Shown here: piece after piece, positions 1-11,400 of the stretch | Numbering within the stretch: the stretch's first letter is position 1 | How the letters are laid out: every line of letters begins with the position of its first letter | Source: Phlebotomus papatasi | Taxonomy: Eukaryota > Arthropoda > Insecta > Diptera > Psychodidae | Direction: 5' to 3' | Length of the DNA stretch: 64,000 nt | Assembly (NCBI RefSeq): GCF_024763615.1 | Contig: NC_077222.1 | Coordinates: forward strand, 62,372,001 to 62,436,000 | Program-made: the position numbers and the translations under genes | Notes under the pieces: generated by a model | Told to the model about the DNA's origin: nothing | The model's input: only the letters and a program-made list of their open reading frames with translations | The model's database searches: none

Positions 1-819
1 AATATTGCTAACCATATTTTCACATTATGTACATCATCCGTATCCATCCAAACATCCATCCACCGCTTGTACTATGGGATACTTGCCGAATGTACCACAC
101 TGCTATTTCACCGCATTCTCAACCCCCATATACAGCCCTTACCATCCACCACCCTTGGGTGAACATATTAAAATATGGGATAAAACAAATATGAGGACAT
201 CCTATGAGAAAAATTCCACTCGCCACTCCCTCGAAATCATTTTTTAATTAAATTCACTAAATGAAGCGGGATCTGTATGAGCTTTCAGCTCCATCACTCG
301 GAAGAACGGTATTAGAACAACATTTTTTTCTCAACATATCTAGTATCCCTCTTTGTGCTTTAAGAAGAGAAAAATACTAGAATTTGTAGCGTTTCAAGAA
401 AAAATTGAAAATAACCTTTAACTCTACACATAATGAAAAAAGCATCCCTAACTTGGTTTAAAGTCCTAATCAAACCATCGAAAAACAATCTAAAGAAAAT
501 TCTTCAACCGTTTCCCACAAACATTAACTTTTCTTCCAGATAACTTGTTTAAAATTACCCTTCCATGCGCTTTTTAAATTCAGTTTAGAAAAAGAAGAAT
601 TTATATTTATAATAAATGAATGATAGGAAGTAAAGTGTTTTCAACTATTCAAATTTATGTATGTTTCATTTGAAGGTTGTTGCCAAATTAAACTAAACTT
701 CGTATATAGAGAGATGCTTTGCAGCACTGTCCCTCTGGGCGATTCTAGGAGATCTTCATAGAATTTTCAGAAATCCAATTAAGTAATAACATAATAAATT
801 GTTCCAATAAAGCATAATA

Positions 820-1030
820 AAAAGTACTCTGCCTTCGAACGTTCATGCCTTCGAATAATGCGATTTTTTTTATTTATCGTAAGAGATCTATACTAAATTA
901 TAACGGAATTATCAAGAATTGAAGATAAGCCAAATAATATTTAATAGGAATGTGTAAGTCTCTTAGGAAAACTAAAAGAAAATTCACATTATTCGAAGGC
1001 ATGAGCGTTCGAAGGGAGAGCACTTTTCCC
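820..1030. mobile_element. MITE family A, copy 1
   Basis: Long terminal inverted repeats (about 45-50 bp): the right end reads outward as GGGAAAAGTGCTCTCCC, then TTCGAACG(C/T)TCATGCC. The right side is followed by TA; the left end has drifted. The interior is AT-rich and non-coding. It matches copies at 53590 and 60319. Confidence 0.85.
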
Positions 1031-1723
1031 TACTCTTTTTGATTCATAATTCATCGCTTGGATCAGCAATTCTCGTAACTTCTCATCACCTAGGGAAAGT
1101 GCTTTAATTTGGGACAGGCTGTCAAATATTTATATTATTTTTAGTCAAATATTTTCAATAGAAATTGAAGTTTATTGTTACTTGCTTTTTAGAACTCTTG
1201 TTTGGATCATGTAATTAGCTTTTCGCCTTGGTTACCTCAAAAATTAATTCTATAAGATTTAAAAATAAATAAAATATAGATATTCATTTAACTGTAATTT
1301 TGGACACCGTGCTTGTAATTTTGGACACTTTGTTTACAATTTTGGACAGCTGATATTTAGTAATAGAACTTCATTTGTCGTTCATTTCAAAAACTTATCT
1401 TACCAAGTCCTCCTTTTGTTTATGAATAGAAGCCGTAGGTTGTCTTAAGAAGCCCGAAAACTTTCCATATAACTCATTAAAGCGAACTGACTTCGGCATT
1501 CTACGTACGCACAAATTCCCGTATTATATCTTACCCTTCCAGCATTCTTCCAAGATTTTTCCACAGCATCTCGTTCGTAGAGATAATGTTTCTTTGTTTC
1601 TTTATGAAACGCACAACCTAGATATCATAAAAATTAAAACTTTATAAAATTTCGAGAAATAAATCAATTGTCCAAAATAAGAAACATAATCTCACTGGAG
1701 AACCTCTGATGATGATATCTATT

Positions 1724-2358
1724 CATTCATTCATTCATTTTCAACCGCTTATCCCTATTGGGGTCGCGGGCCCATGACATCCAATCTAGCAGCCCACGCC
1801 TGTCGGTCCTCCGCCACTTCAGGAAGATGTTCGAGTTCGATCCCGAGGCGTTCCAAGGCAAGATTCTGAATTTGATTCAGCCACCTTGTCCTAGGTCTGC
1901 CTCGAGGCCGAGGTCTCCTCACAATGGCTTGCATAGCTTTTCTGGGGAATCTTTCTTCATTCATGCGTTGAACATGTCCATACCATCGAAGTTGTGATCT
2001 CTCAACCCGAAGAAGCAGCTCCTCGACTCTTAGTTCCTCACGAACGGCCACATTCCTCACTCGATCTCTACGAGTGATTCCCTTTACCGCTCGAAGGTAC
2101 CTCATCTCGGCAGCTTGTACTCGCGATCTTACCCTTTCGGTCATTACCCAAATCTCATGACCATAGGTGAGAATAGGAATGAACACAGCTTTGAAAACCG
2201 ATAATTTAGCCGATCGACTAAGCTCGACCTTCCTCAACACGCTTCTGCCAAGCTCCCTCATTACTGCAGAAGCCTGACCGATTCGCGACGAGAGTTCTGC
2301 CTCCATCCTACCATCACTCGTGAATAACACCCCGAGTGATGGTAGGATGGAGGCAGAA
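1724..2358 (-). mobile_element. 5'-truncated non-LTR retrotransposon with inverted 5' end
   Basis: The minus strand encodes about 190 residues of the C-terminal part of a LINE reverse transcriptase (MRELGRSVLRK, LTYGHEIWVM, RWYGHVQRM, RPRGRPRTRWL). The stop is followed by a short 3' end and a TGAA-type tetranucleotide tail (+ strand ATTC repeats at 1724-1738). A 13-bp target duplication GATGATATCTATT flanks it at 1711-1723 and 2359-2371. At the 5' end 26 bases are repeated in perfect inverted orientation (2295-2320 and 2333-2358, loop 12). Probably CR1-like, but the clade was not determined. Confidence 0.9.
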
Positions 2359-3122
2359 GATGATATCTATTTTACACGAAAAACGTAATTTGAAAAGCTT
2401 ATTTCACTTCAAATAGTATTATCAAATCACTATAACAATGAATTAACACAATATTCAATGATTATTTAAAAATAGCACTTAAAAATATTGAAAATTAATT
2501 ATAATGTATACACCAAGCTAAACAAGGGTGACAGTAAACAAAAAGTTCTGTCACATTTCTAGTAGAACCTGTCACACGGTAATTTTAATAAAGCAATTTT
2601 AATTAAAATTATACTCAAAATTGAACAAATCTACTGTTGCTATTTATTTGGAACACACTATTCATTAAATATTCAAAGAAAATTCCAGTGTCCAAAATTA
2701 CAAGCTGTCCCATATTACATGCGCTGTGCTGTATCAACAATTCTTGTAAGAATATGGAAAATGGAAATACAAAGAATTTCTGATTAAAGTAACAAAGTTA
2801 CGACAATAGCTGATCCACCCGACAAATTGTCTTAAATTGGCGACTTATAGGTGATTAAAGTTGCTGCTATGACAAAATTAAATAACTCTACCCTAAACTT
2901 TAATTTGATTTTAAACCTTGTTACTGCTATGGGAAAGTTGGTAATAGCACTGAAAATTTTGAAACAGTGCAGAATTTCCTGTAACTTATAAAAGAATTAC
3001 TTGTTCTATATTATTCATACTCTAATAGTCAAAATATTATCCGTGTTTTATAAAAGTTATCCGTGTTGTAGTACTAAATGCGTCCACGATGGAATAAAGT
3101 TTTTGAAGATTCATTGAACTTA

Positions 3123-3511
3123 GGATAACTGTACCAAATATCGGCCGGCTTGCAATTTCAGCCACTTCTTTGGTTCCTCAAATTTCCATGAATTTTTAGT
3201 TTTTGCATACTCTAGAGATTATACAATGCAAAAAAAAAACAAAAAGTACCTGAACGAGATTATGTGCAAAATACTTTAGGGGAATTCCGGAAGAGCAAAA
3301 AACTATGAGAATCAAGGTGATCGAAATATTACCCAAAGCTATGTCTGTATTTTGATTCCATTTAAAATGTATTAAAAATGATTTTTTTTAGAGAAAACAA
3401 AAGCTGTCTCTAAGCAACACTCCTTAAAAAAAGTTTTAAAAAAATCAATTTGTATTAAAAATATTACATTTCATTTGTATGCAACTATGCCGAAATTTGG
3501 TACTATTACCC
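3123..3511. mobile_element. MITE family V
   Basis: 389 bp flanked by TA. Ends GGATAACTGTACCAAATATC / AAATTTGGTACTATTACCC. In the rn intron at the left edge. Confidence 0.75.
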
Positions 3512-5337
3512 TACGCGAATTTAAGTCTATAGAGAGTTTACTTTTAAGGATAAATTTAGATTTGGAATTATTGATTTTTTGTCATTTCCTCACCAGGGGC
3601 TTTACGGGCAACACTTATAATATTTATTCAACATTTGAGAACTTTATTTTAGAACAATAAATCATAGGAGGTAAACTTTGAATTAGTCTTTGAAACTAAA
3701 ACTTTATATTCTGATAAAAAGAAAAATTAAAATTGCGATTCAATATTCCCAGAAATTAGTAAAAATGAAACATTGTATAATATTCTATTGACAATTTTAT
3801 CTATTTTTGCACAACAAAATATTCATAAAGAATTAATCAGAGGCAAAAACAAAATATTCGTGAGCAGAAAATATAATGGAAATTAAAAAAATTCATAGAT
3901 CATAATATCTGCAAAATTAAATGGTTTGTTGTTTCATCTCATTTTATGGAAGGCATTGTACAAACAATGTACTTGATTATAGGATCCATCCAATTAATCC
4001 ATATAAGTATCATTGATTATTTAATTATTTAAATTTTTAAGATAATATTACGGATTTCCTAGCCTTTTCGTAATGCAGGTGACTTTTTTTTAAGATTACT
4101 TATAAATATTTTCTTAATAAAATTCTAAACGGCTTTCTTGGTCCTTTTCCGTCTCCAATTACACGTCAATATGAGCATTCACAACTGTTGTCAGATTCTC
4201 TAATAGTGTCTTAGCTAAGAGGTAAATGGAACTCCATTTTCACAAATTGTCGTGGATTTTGGAAAATTTTCGTTCAATTGATTTATGAATATTTTCAAAT
4301 TCTTCGTGTATTCTGATTTAGCTCTATAATATTTTCTGATTATTCATTAGTTTTTTTCACCAAATATTTGTGTAGAAAATTGCAATGGGTTCATGTGTTA
4401 TAAAAAACGAATGCACATTTTCTTCCACAAATTATTAACACTTTCTTTGCGAAATCCACAAAGAAAATAAATGCTCATACATCACAAAAAAGATTTCAAC
4501 ATTTCACAGTGAAAAAACCTAAAATAAACCTAAAAAAATAATTTATTGAATGTATCAAAATGTACAAAATTCTTTAAACTTAGAACCTCTCAAGTTTTTC
4601 TCAGCACTAGTTCTGCCCTCGGGCGGTGGATAGAGGAAATCCACTGATTTATTAACAGAGCTTTCGGGACGTCATTTTATGTATCTGTGCATAGGTTTTC
4701 TGATTAATTAATAAATAAGCCTAGAAGTTGTTACTGTGCATACCACCCCATGTTGACACTGATCGTGAGACACTTTTAAACTCGAACAGGAAGTAATTCA
4801 GCCACCACGCGGAAGAAACGAGAAGTAAAATGTCTTTTCTAGAGCTTTCCAAGCCGATTCTTCCAAACCTTTCTTCTCTAGGACAAACTCCAGTGAAGAC
4901 TCAAAATTTTTCTTTTTGAAAGATAAATTCTATAGAATTTTAATAATTTAAAAAATAATAGCATAAAAAATTTGCAGATCTTGTTGATCTATTACTTACT
5001 ATTACCGATCTATTACCGTCAACTTTCATATTCAAGTTTTCATTTTATTATTCTCCTACAGGAACATTTAAAAAAATCTTATAAAAATGTTTTCAAAAAA
5101 TTCAAAGTCAGATAAATTTTAAAAAGCATTTTATTTTAAAAAATCATACCTTTTTGTGTCATATTTCATTAAACGATGTGTACTTAATAATTTTAAACCA
5201 AAATTTAAACTGTATAATTTTAAATTATCCATGCTTTATAAGAAAATATTGAGAAAAAAAACCGAATGGAATTTTGAAAAATTTTTGGTACTGAGGGTTC
5301 TCTTCTTTTCTTTTCTTGCTACCTCTCGCAATTGCAG

Positions 5338-5421
5338 CAATGTGGCCAACACACCAAAGACATCGATTATGGTGGTTGGCCAGCACCCAGGAATCACATG
5401 TCCATGAAGCAGGGATATGAG
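5338..5421 (+). CDS. rn: rn internal coding exon (28 codons)
   Basis: The acceptor follows a pyrimidine-rich stretch ending TTGCAG; the donor is GAG|GTACCT. Read in phase 0 the 84 nt encode QCGQHTKDIDYGGWPAPRNH and then MSMKQGYE, without a stop. It is far richer in GC than its surroundings. It is assigned to rn because its strand and phase chain through the next microexon into exon 17736-18013. The first bases of its frame depend on an upstream exon that is not in the window. Confidence 0.65.
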
Positions 5422-8400
5422 GTACCTCTTACAAATTTCTCCAGTTTATAGCCATTCTTATTATTTCTGTTTCAACACCTCCCGATGTAGTTCACAAAAA
5501 TTGGTTTGAATTGAAATTCATTTTACATAGCTTTTATTAATTTTATTTTCGTTTATAGTTTATTGATTTATCTCTATGATTTTTATTAATTTTTATTTTA
5601 GGATTTATAGTGTTTCAGTGACTGATTTTATGTCTTTCTTTTCTTCTTTTCAGGCTAAGATGAATGATCATCACAGCAATATGCAGAAACGTACGTATCC
5701 TTCACTAAAAGATTACTTTTTTTAAGGAAGGTACTTGTTAAAAATTGGCAAGACGTATTGAATGTCAGTAAAGGCAGTAAACTTATTGGCGTAGCATTCA
5801 ATTCCTCGGCCTGAACCTATGCTTACAATACCGCGAAGGTAGTAAACTCTCTGACTCTTACCATTAACTATTTGGATCTGTGGTAGTAGGAAACCCCCTC
5901 CACTGTCTCCTTGACAAACATTGCTATTGTCAGGATTTCCGGCACAAAATTTGTCGGCTGTTATAAAATTCCTGAATGTCTCACTTGCTCGCTTTCGGCA
6001 TTCATGAAAGCCGACTGTAAGAAGGTCCAACATTTTCAGAACTGGGCTGTACTCATTCTCTTGGGTCAAACCCCATCCGGCAACTCGACCCTCCAAGCCA
6101 GAAGTGATGTACTATTGAAGAAAATAATGAAAACGATTTATTAGTCCCAAACAATTATCCAGAGGAAAATTATAATCCAGAGATCAATACATTGGATATT
6201 TTCGCGTGAGTGAAATCAATCGTCACATCCTGTCATCACATATTCTGATTAATTAGTGATAATTGATTCAAACATTCCACATAGAGTACCATAACCCAAT
6301 TGAAAATTTGACTTTAATTATTTGGCGGTTTTAATTGTTTCACAATCGACTGATGAATTTTCCACTGCTATTTATTTTTATTCCTTTCATTTCCATCACC
6401 ATTAATAATAATGACTTATTAATTCATTAGAGAATTTTTCATATAATAAATTTGAGCAGAAATTCAAAATGTCCTGCCATGCGAATTAATTGCTTACCTT
6501 TTAAATTTTTTATATCCACATTATTTTTTAGAATAAATTTGTTTATCCAAAATATTAGTCAAAATCATTTTTTATGTATTCACTAATATAATCTTTTCTG
6601 AATATCCGTGCAATATTTTAAATTTATAATATTCATCTTATTGCTATACTATAAAAATATTATACTCGTATATAAATTAAGAACCATTCAAACTGTTCAT
6701 TAAAAAGCTCATTATTTTATTTACCATTACGCTCCTATCGTTTAAAAAAAATAAACAAAAAATGCAATAATTCAATAATAAATTCCTGAAATATTATTAT
6801 GGTGCTATTAATGAGAGCGTAACAGAAAATTCACTTTTTTTTTGCAAAAATGATTCAATTTAATATGTACTTTTGGCCTATTGAAATTTTGATGGGTTTA
6901 ATATAATTAAGCATCCTTTGCCAAATTTAAGACTTCCTTTGAAAAATTAAATTTAATATAAGTGAATTCTATTAGAATTCAAATATTTGTCAATCCCTAT
7001 GAAAATCATTGGTTCAATCGCTTATTTATTAATCGATAATTTTAAATTTAGTTCATAATATACTTCTTTTTATTTGGTTAATATCTAGAGGCATTCTATA
7101 TAATAGGTTCCAATTCTTTCGAAAATGATAATCTAATAACAAATGAGTTGAAGTGGAAAAGATTTCCTATTATACTCGACCTCAAGAAACCGATATATGT
7201 AGTAATGCCTTATAAGTGTATTTCGGAGGACGAATTTAGGAGAAAGTGGGGTAAAATATTGCCAGGCGTGAATTTAAAAATTCGATAACTTTCAGAACAA
7301 AAAAGAAAAATGATCTACGACGAAGTTGTAGAAGGAAAAAAAGTGGGAAAACATCCCATAGGGGAAAGTGGCCATGCTCTGCACGATCCCAAGCTTTATA
7401 ATAACTATTTTTTCTTGTTTTTGAATAAATATGACTCATCACAAATAAATTTAAAAAAAAAAACAGGGGAAAATGTTCTGTTTTTAAAACATATTGTGGA
7501 GTGACATTTATTCAGAAACATAGGTAAAATTTAGTCATTATAAAGCTTGGAACCGTGCAAAATCTGGGCACTTTCCCCTAATTTGCGTGCTTTATATACT
7601 ATACATTAAAAGTAGTTTTGCATCATTTACCGTTTACCGGTATACGATCGGGTTTAACCTAATTCTTAAACCTTTAAGGATGAGACACTTTTTACGGACC
7701 GAAAATTAACAATAAAAATAAAACCGATTATAATAATAATAATAATATACAGTGCCGGACAAAATTGTACCAATGTTTCAAAATTCTCTATAAAGGATTT
7801 AATATCTTAAGATCTAATTTATATTTTAACTGAAACTTTTTTTCTTAGAGAGCTTTATTATAAAGCTACAAATTGTGCCTTATTAGAATTTTTTAGGAGA
7901 ATTACTAATATTTTTGTAGAGCCTTTTAAAAAAAGGATGCATTGGTACAAATTTTGTCACCTGTACCCAATCGCTTCTTTTTGTTCTAAAATTTTATTTT
8001 ATGAACTATTCACGTAAAAAATAATTTAATATAATGACTTCCGGCTGTTTTTTAATGCATTTTGCATGAACACTTCCGGAATTTTTTCACTTACAACCTA
8101 AGTAATGGTATATTTGAGTAAAATACGCTCTTATATGAAAAAGTGTTTCAATAACGGATTTTTGTCCAACAAAATGGCTGCAAAACGTGACGTAGGCCAT
8201 ATCACAGAGATCAGACTACGTATCTAGACGTGATCCAGTGGTAGGACTATCAAATTCGGACTCCAATCACCGTTTATTACCATTTATTATACTATTTGGG
8301 CGAAAAAATCGCGTTCAGCGAGCTCTAAACCGTCTACTTTACGATTACGTACAAACATTGAAAGAAATAACTTTAGGTAGTAAGGAAAAATTATTTTCTC

Positions 8401-11400
8401 TATGGGTCACAGATGACCCAATCGTCCTTAAAAGGTTAAACCGATCGGATCACACAAAAATTACTTATCAGTTAATTGAACCGAATTATAACCGATTGGA
8501 AGAAGTTCAATCTTATCAGAAATTCCCAGACATTTTCAACGAATCTTGACAGGAACCTCTTCAATCGTTATGAAGAACGATTTAACTGCATTTTCGTACA
8601 TGGACGAAACGTCCACTTAGGAAGCCTGTAAAACATATTAAAAAACGGAAAAATCGCACGATGCAATTTCAAGCAATCAAAAAATACATGGTTTTGGAAG
8701 GGAAGGAAGGGGGGATGTTAGATGATAGAATGGGAGGAAACTATCATTAAATTGACTTATGGTGGATCCCCCGAACGTCCTAAGTCGCTACCTCTAACCA
8801 CTTGGCCTCTAGAACCAGCAACGACGGATAAACGGAAACACAGCGTGATATTGTTTCTCAGAAATCGTATAAAACTTGATGATTGTACAGAAAGGTGGTA
8901 TCTGACCAAAGCAGCAATTTTTTCTTAAAATAGTCTTGTAGAATTCCCTAAGTAAGGCACTATAGAACCAAAAATCTATTTATTTACTTATAACGCTCTT
9001 GCTTCCATCACTGAGATTACTATAAGAAAAGTGGCGCACTCTTAAGGTTAAAATCTTAAAAGCTTAATCTTAAAAGCTTCTATAGGAATTCCAACAGAAA
9101 ATTCTCATTTTAAGTCTTTTAAAAGTGCACTAAAAGACTTGTACAATATTTGGTTCTATAAGACAACTATTTTGCTTCTTGGAGAGGGATGAAAGGTGGA
9201 AATTTTTGAAGGATTATATCACACTTCCACGATTTGAGTGGCACATACAGTGAGTAAAATTACTTTTTATTTTTTTTTGCAAATGAGTTTCTTGTAATCC
9301 GTAGATCTTATTTATGTATTTCATAAACATAAATTGATTTTATTTCATATAAAACATAATTTTTTCAAAAAGTTGATTATTTTTTATGCATCAAAAGTTT
9401 GTTGCCTCATTTGAATAAGTAATTTTAAATGGATAAAAAACATGCGAACAACATAACATAATCTTGTGATATTTTCTGTTGATATCATTTGAGAGGCAAT
9501 TGGTGATTCTGCACATTTCTAAGGTTTTTAATGGTCACATATGCATATATAAATCATGAGAAAAAAAAAACAAGAAATAATCCGCTTCTTGATAATTTAT
9601 AATTCAGATCAGAGAAATACAAATTACAAGATTGTTACATTGTTATCATTAAATGAGTAGCAAAAGCGCTACTTGTTTTTTTATAAAACTTTTGAAGAAG
9701 ATCTTGAAAACGTCATTTATACAGCAAGAAATATTTTAGAAAATTTTAATTTATGAAGGAATCATCAGTACAAAATTTTTGAGATGAAATTAAATTCTGA
9801 AAATGCATACTGTAATAATCGAAAAATCAAAAAAAATCTACTAAATGCCACTCATATCCTGGAAGTGCGATATATACTGTTCTCTCTCTGTAGAATTCGA
9901 GCAGTAAAAATTCCTATAATTTCTATAAGTATATGAAGCAAATTAGTATAAATTAAAAAACTAAATATTAAATTAGTAAATGAATAAGCTGATTAGCTAA
10001 TGACTAGAAAATCTTGTTCAAACACTTCCAAGAATGTTTTTAAAACAAAAATAACTGCGCAATGCCTGCATTTTATCTCAGTGGTTTGTTTTTCTTCATT
10101 TAGAAGCTTTACTAATTAACAAAAATGTTATAAAGATTATGTCAAACTAATTGAGCGGAAAAGAATTTTAAATATCTCTTCTAATATTAATATTATGGTG
10201 AACGTGACATTTAGTAAAACAAAGCACGTACCTTTTCATTTCCAATGATAGCCGGAGTTAGGCACGCAGGCTTAATGTAAGTCTTGAAGATAATAGGTGA
10301 CTGAAGGACTAACACTGCAACATCTGCCTGATAAAGCCCATCGTAGTCATTGTATTGATCATAAATGTCTATTAGAGTCACATTGAAAAATTGTACGCCA
10401 CTTTCTGCAGCGTAGTAATCCCGAAGTGTCTTTCCAACAGCCACTTGATAGAACTCAGGATCTCTCTTTTTGCTGTTTTGCCGGTCCCAGAAACAATGAG
10501 CTGCGCTAACTATTGCAGTAGCTGTTAGGATACTGCCTCCACAGATTTGGTTATAACGGCCGTTTTGACGCTCATAGATTGCCGCTTGCCAGGGTACCTG
10601 CGTAATATTAGTTTCCTTTCCACCACTGACGAAAGCAAATCCTTCCTCAATGATACCACAAACTTGATCACATTTGAAGATATGGGTACTCCAATTACCA
10701 TCGTCTTCACATCTCGTTCTAGTCTGAACAAACTCTCTTGGCATAATGTAGCCTTGTTTGCATTTTAGATTTGCCACAGTGCCTGGTGGCAATTGCGATG
10801 AACAAGGGATAGGATCTCCTGATGCTGTTTCACACGTAGCTTTCACGCTGAGTGTATTGAGTGGAACATTTGAGCAGGATCCTACAAAAGCAAATTAACT
10901 TAACAAATCGAATTGCGATAGATTATTTTTTTGTATCTTACGGGAACATTTAGGAACTGAAGGCAAAAATTCTCCTGAGATGCAATAAACTTCCTCAGAA
11001 CCTATGAGTCGTGATGTACTGCAACGGAATCTGACGATCTGACCATTTGAGATAATTTGTCCAGGGAAGATCTCTGCGTTGTTAGTATCATACATTCGCC
11101 CTATTGTGAACGTAGGAGCTCTGCACGTACCATCAGGTTGAGGTTGAATAGAAGTATCAGGACGTGGTCGGGGTGTAGTTTCTTTTGGTGGTGGAGGCTT
11201 CCCGCATAGCTGCTCAGTCTCATCTGATCCGTCAAAACAATCGTATTCATCATTGCACTTTGCATCACCAGACACGCAAGCACCATAGTCGCACTTAAAG
11301 GCATAGGGAGGACAATAGTAATTAAAGCACCTAGCTAGGGATTCATCTGATGCATCAGCACAATCCTGTTTTCCATTGCAAAGTTGATCTTCGAATACAC

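Larger units (their letters stand above)
1..5337. other. rn intron, left edge of window
   Basis: AT-rich DNA with no exon I can support. It holds MITE A1, the LINE copy at 1724 and MITE V. Scattered TTTTGGACA(C) motifs at 1298-1350 and 2688-2710 suggest an older inverted-repeat element interrupted by the LINE. Confidence 0.5.

Noticed and set aside
8238..8549. 103-codon ORF in the modSP intron
   Set aside because: Contains sequence resembling repeat family R ends and no domain; probably transposon-derived or chance.
10525..10768. Other-frame ORFs over modSP exon 5
   Set aside because: Shadow frames of the protease exon.
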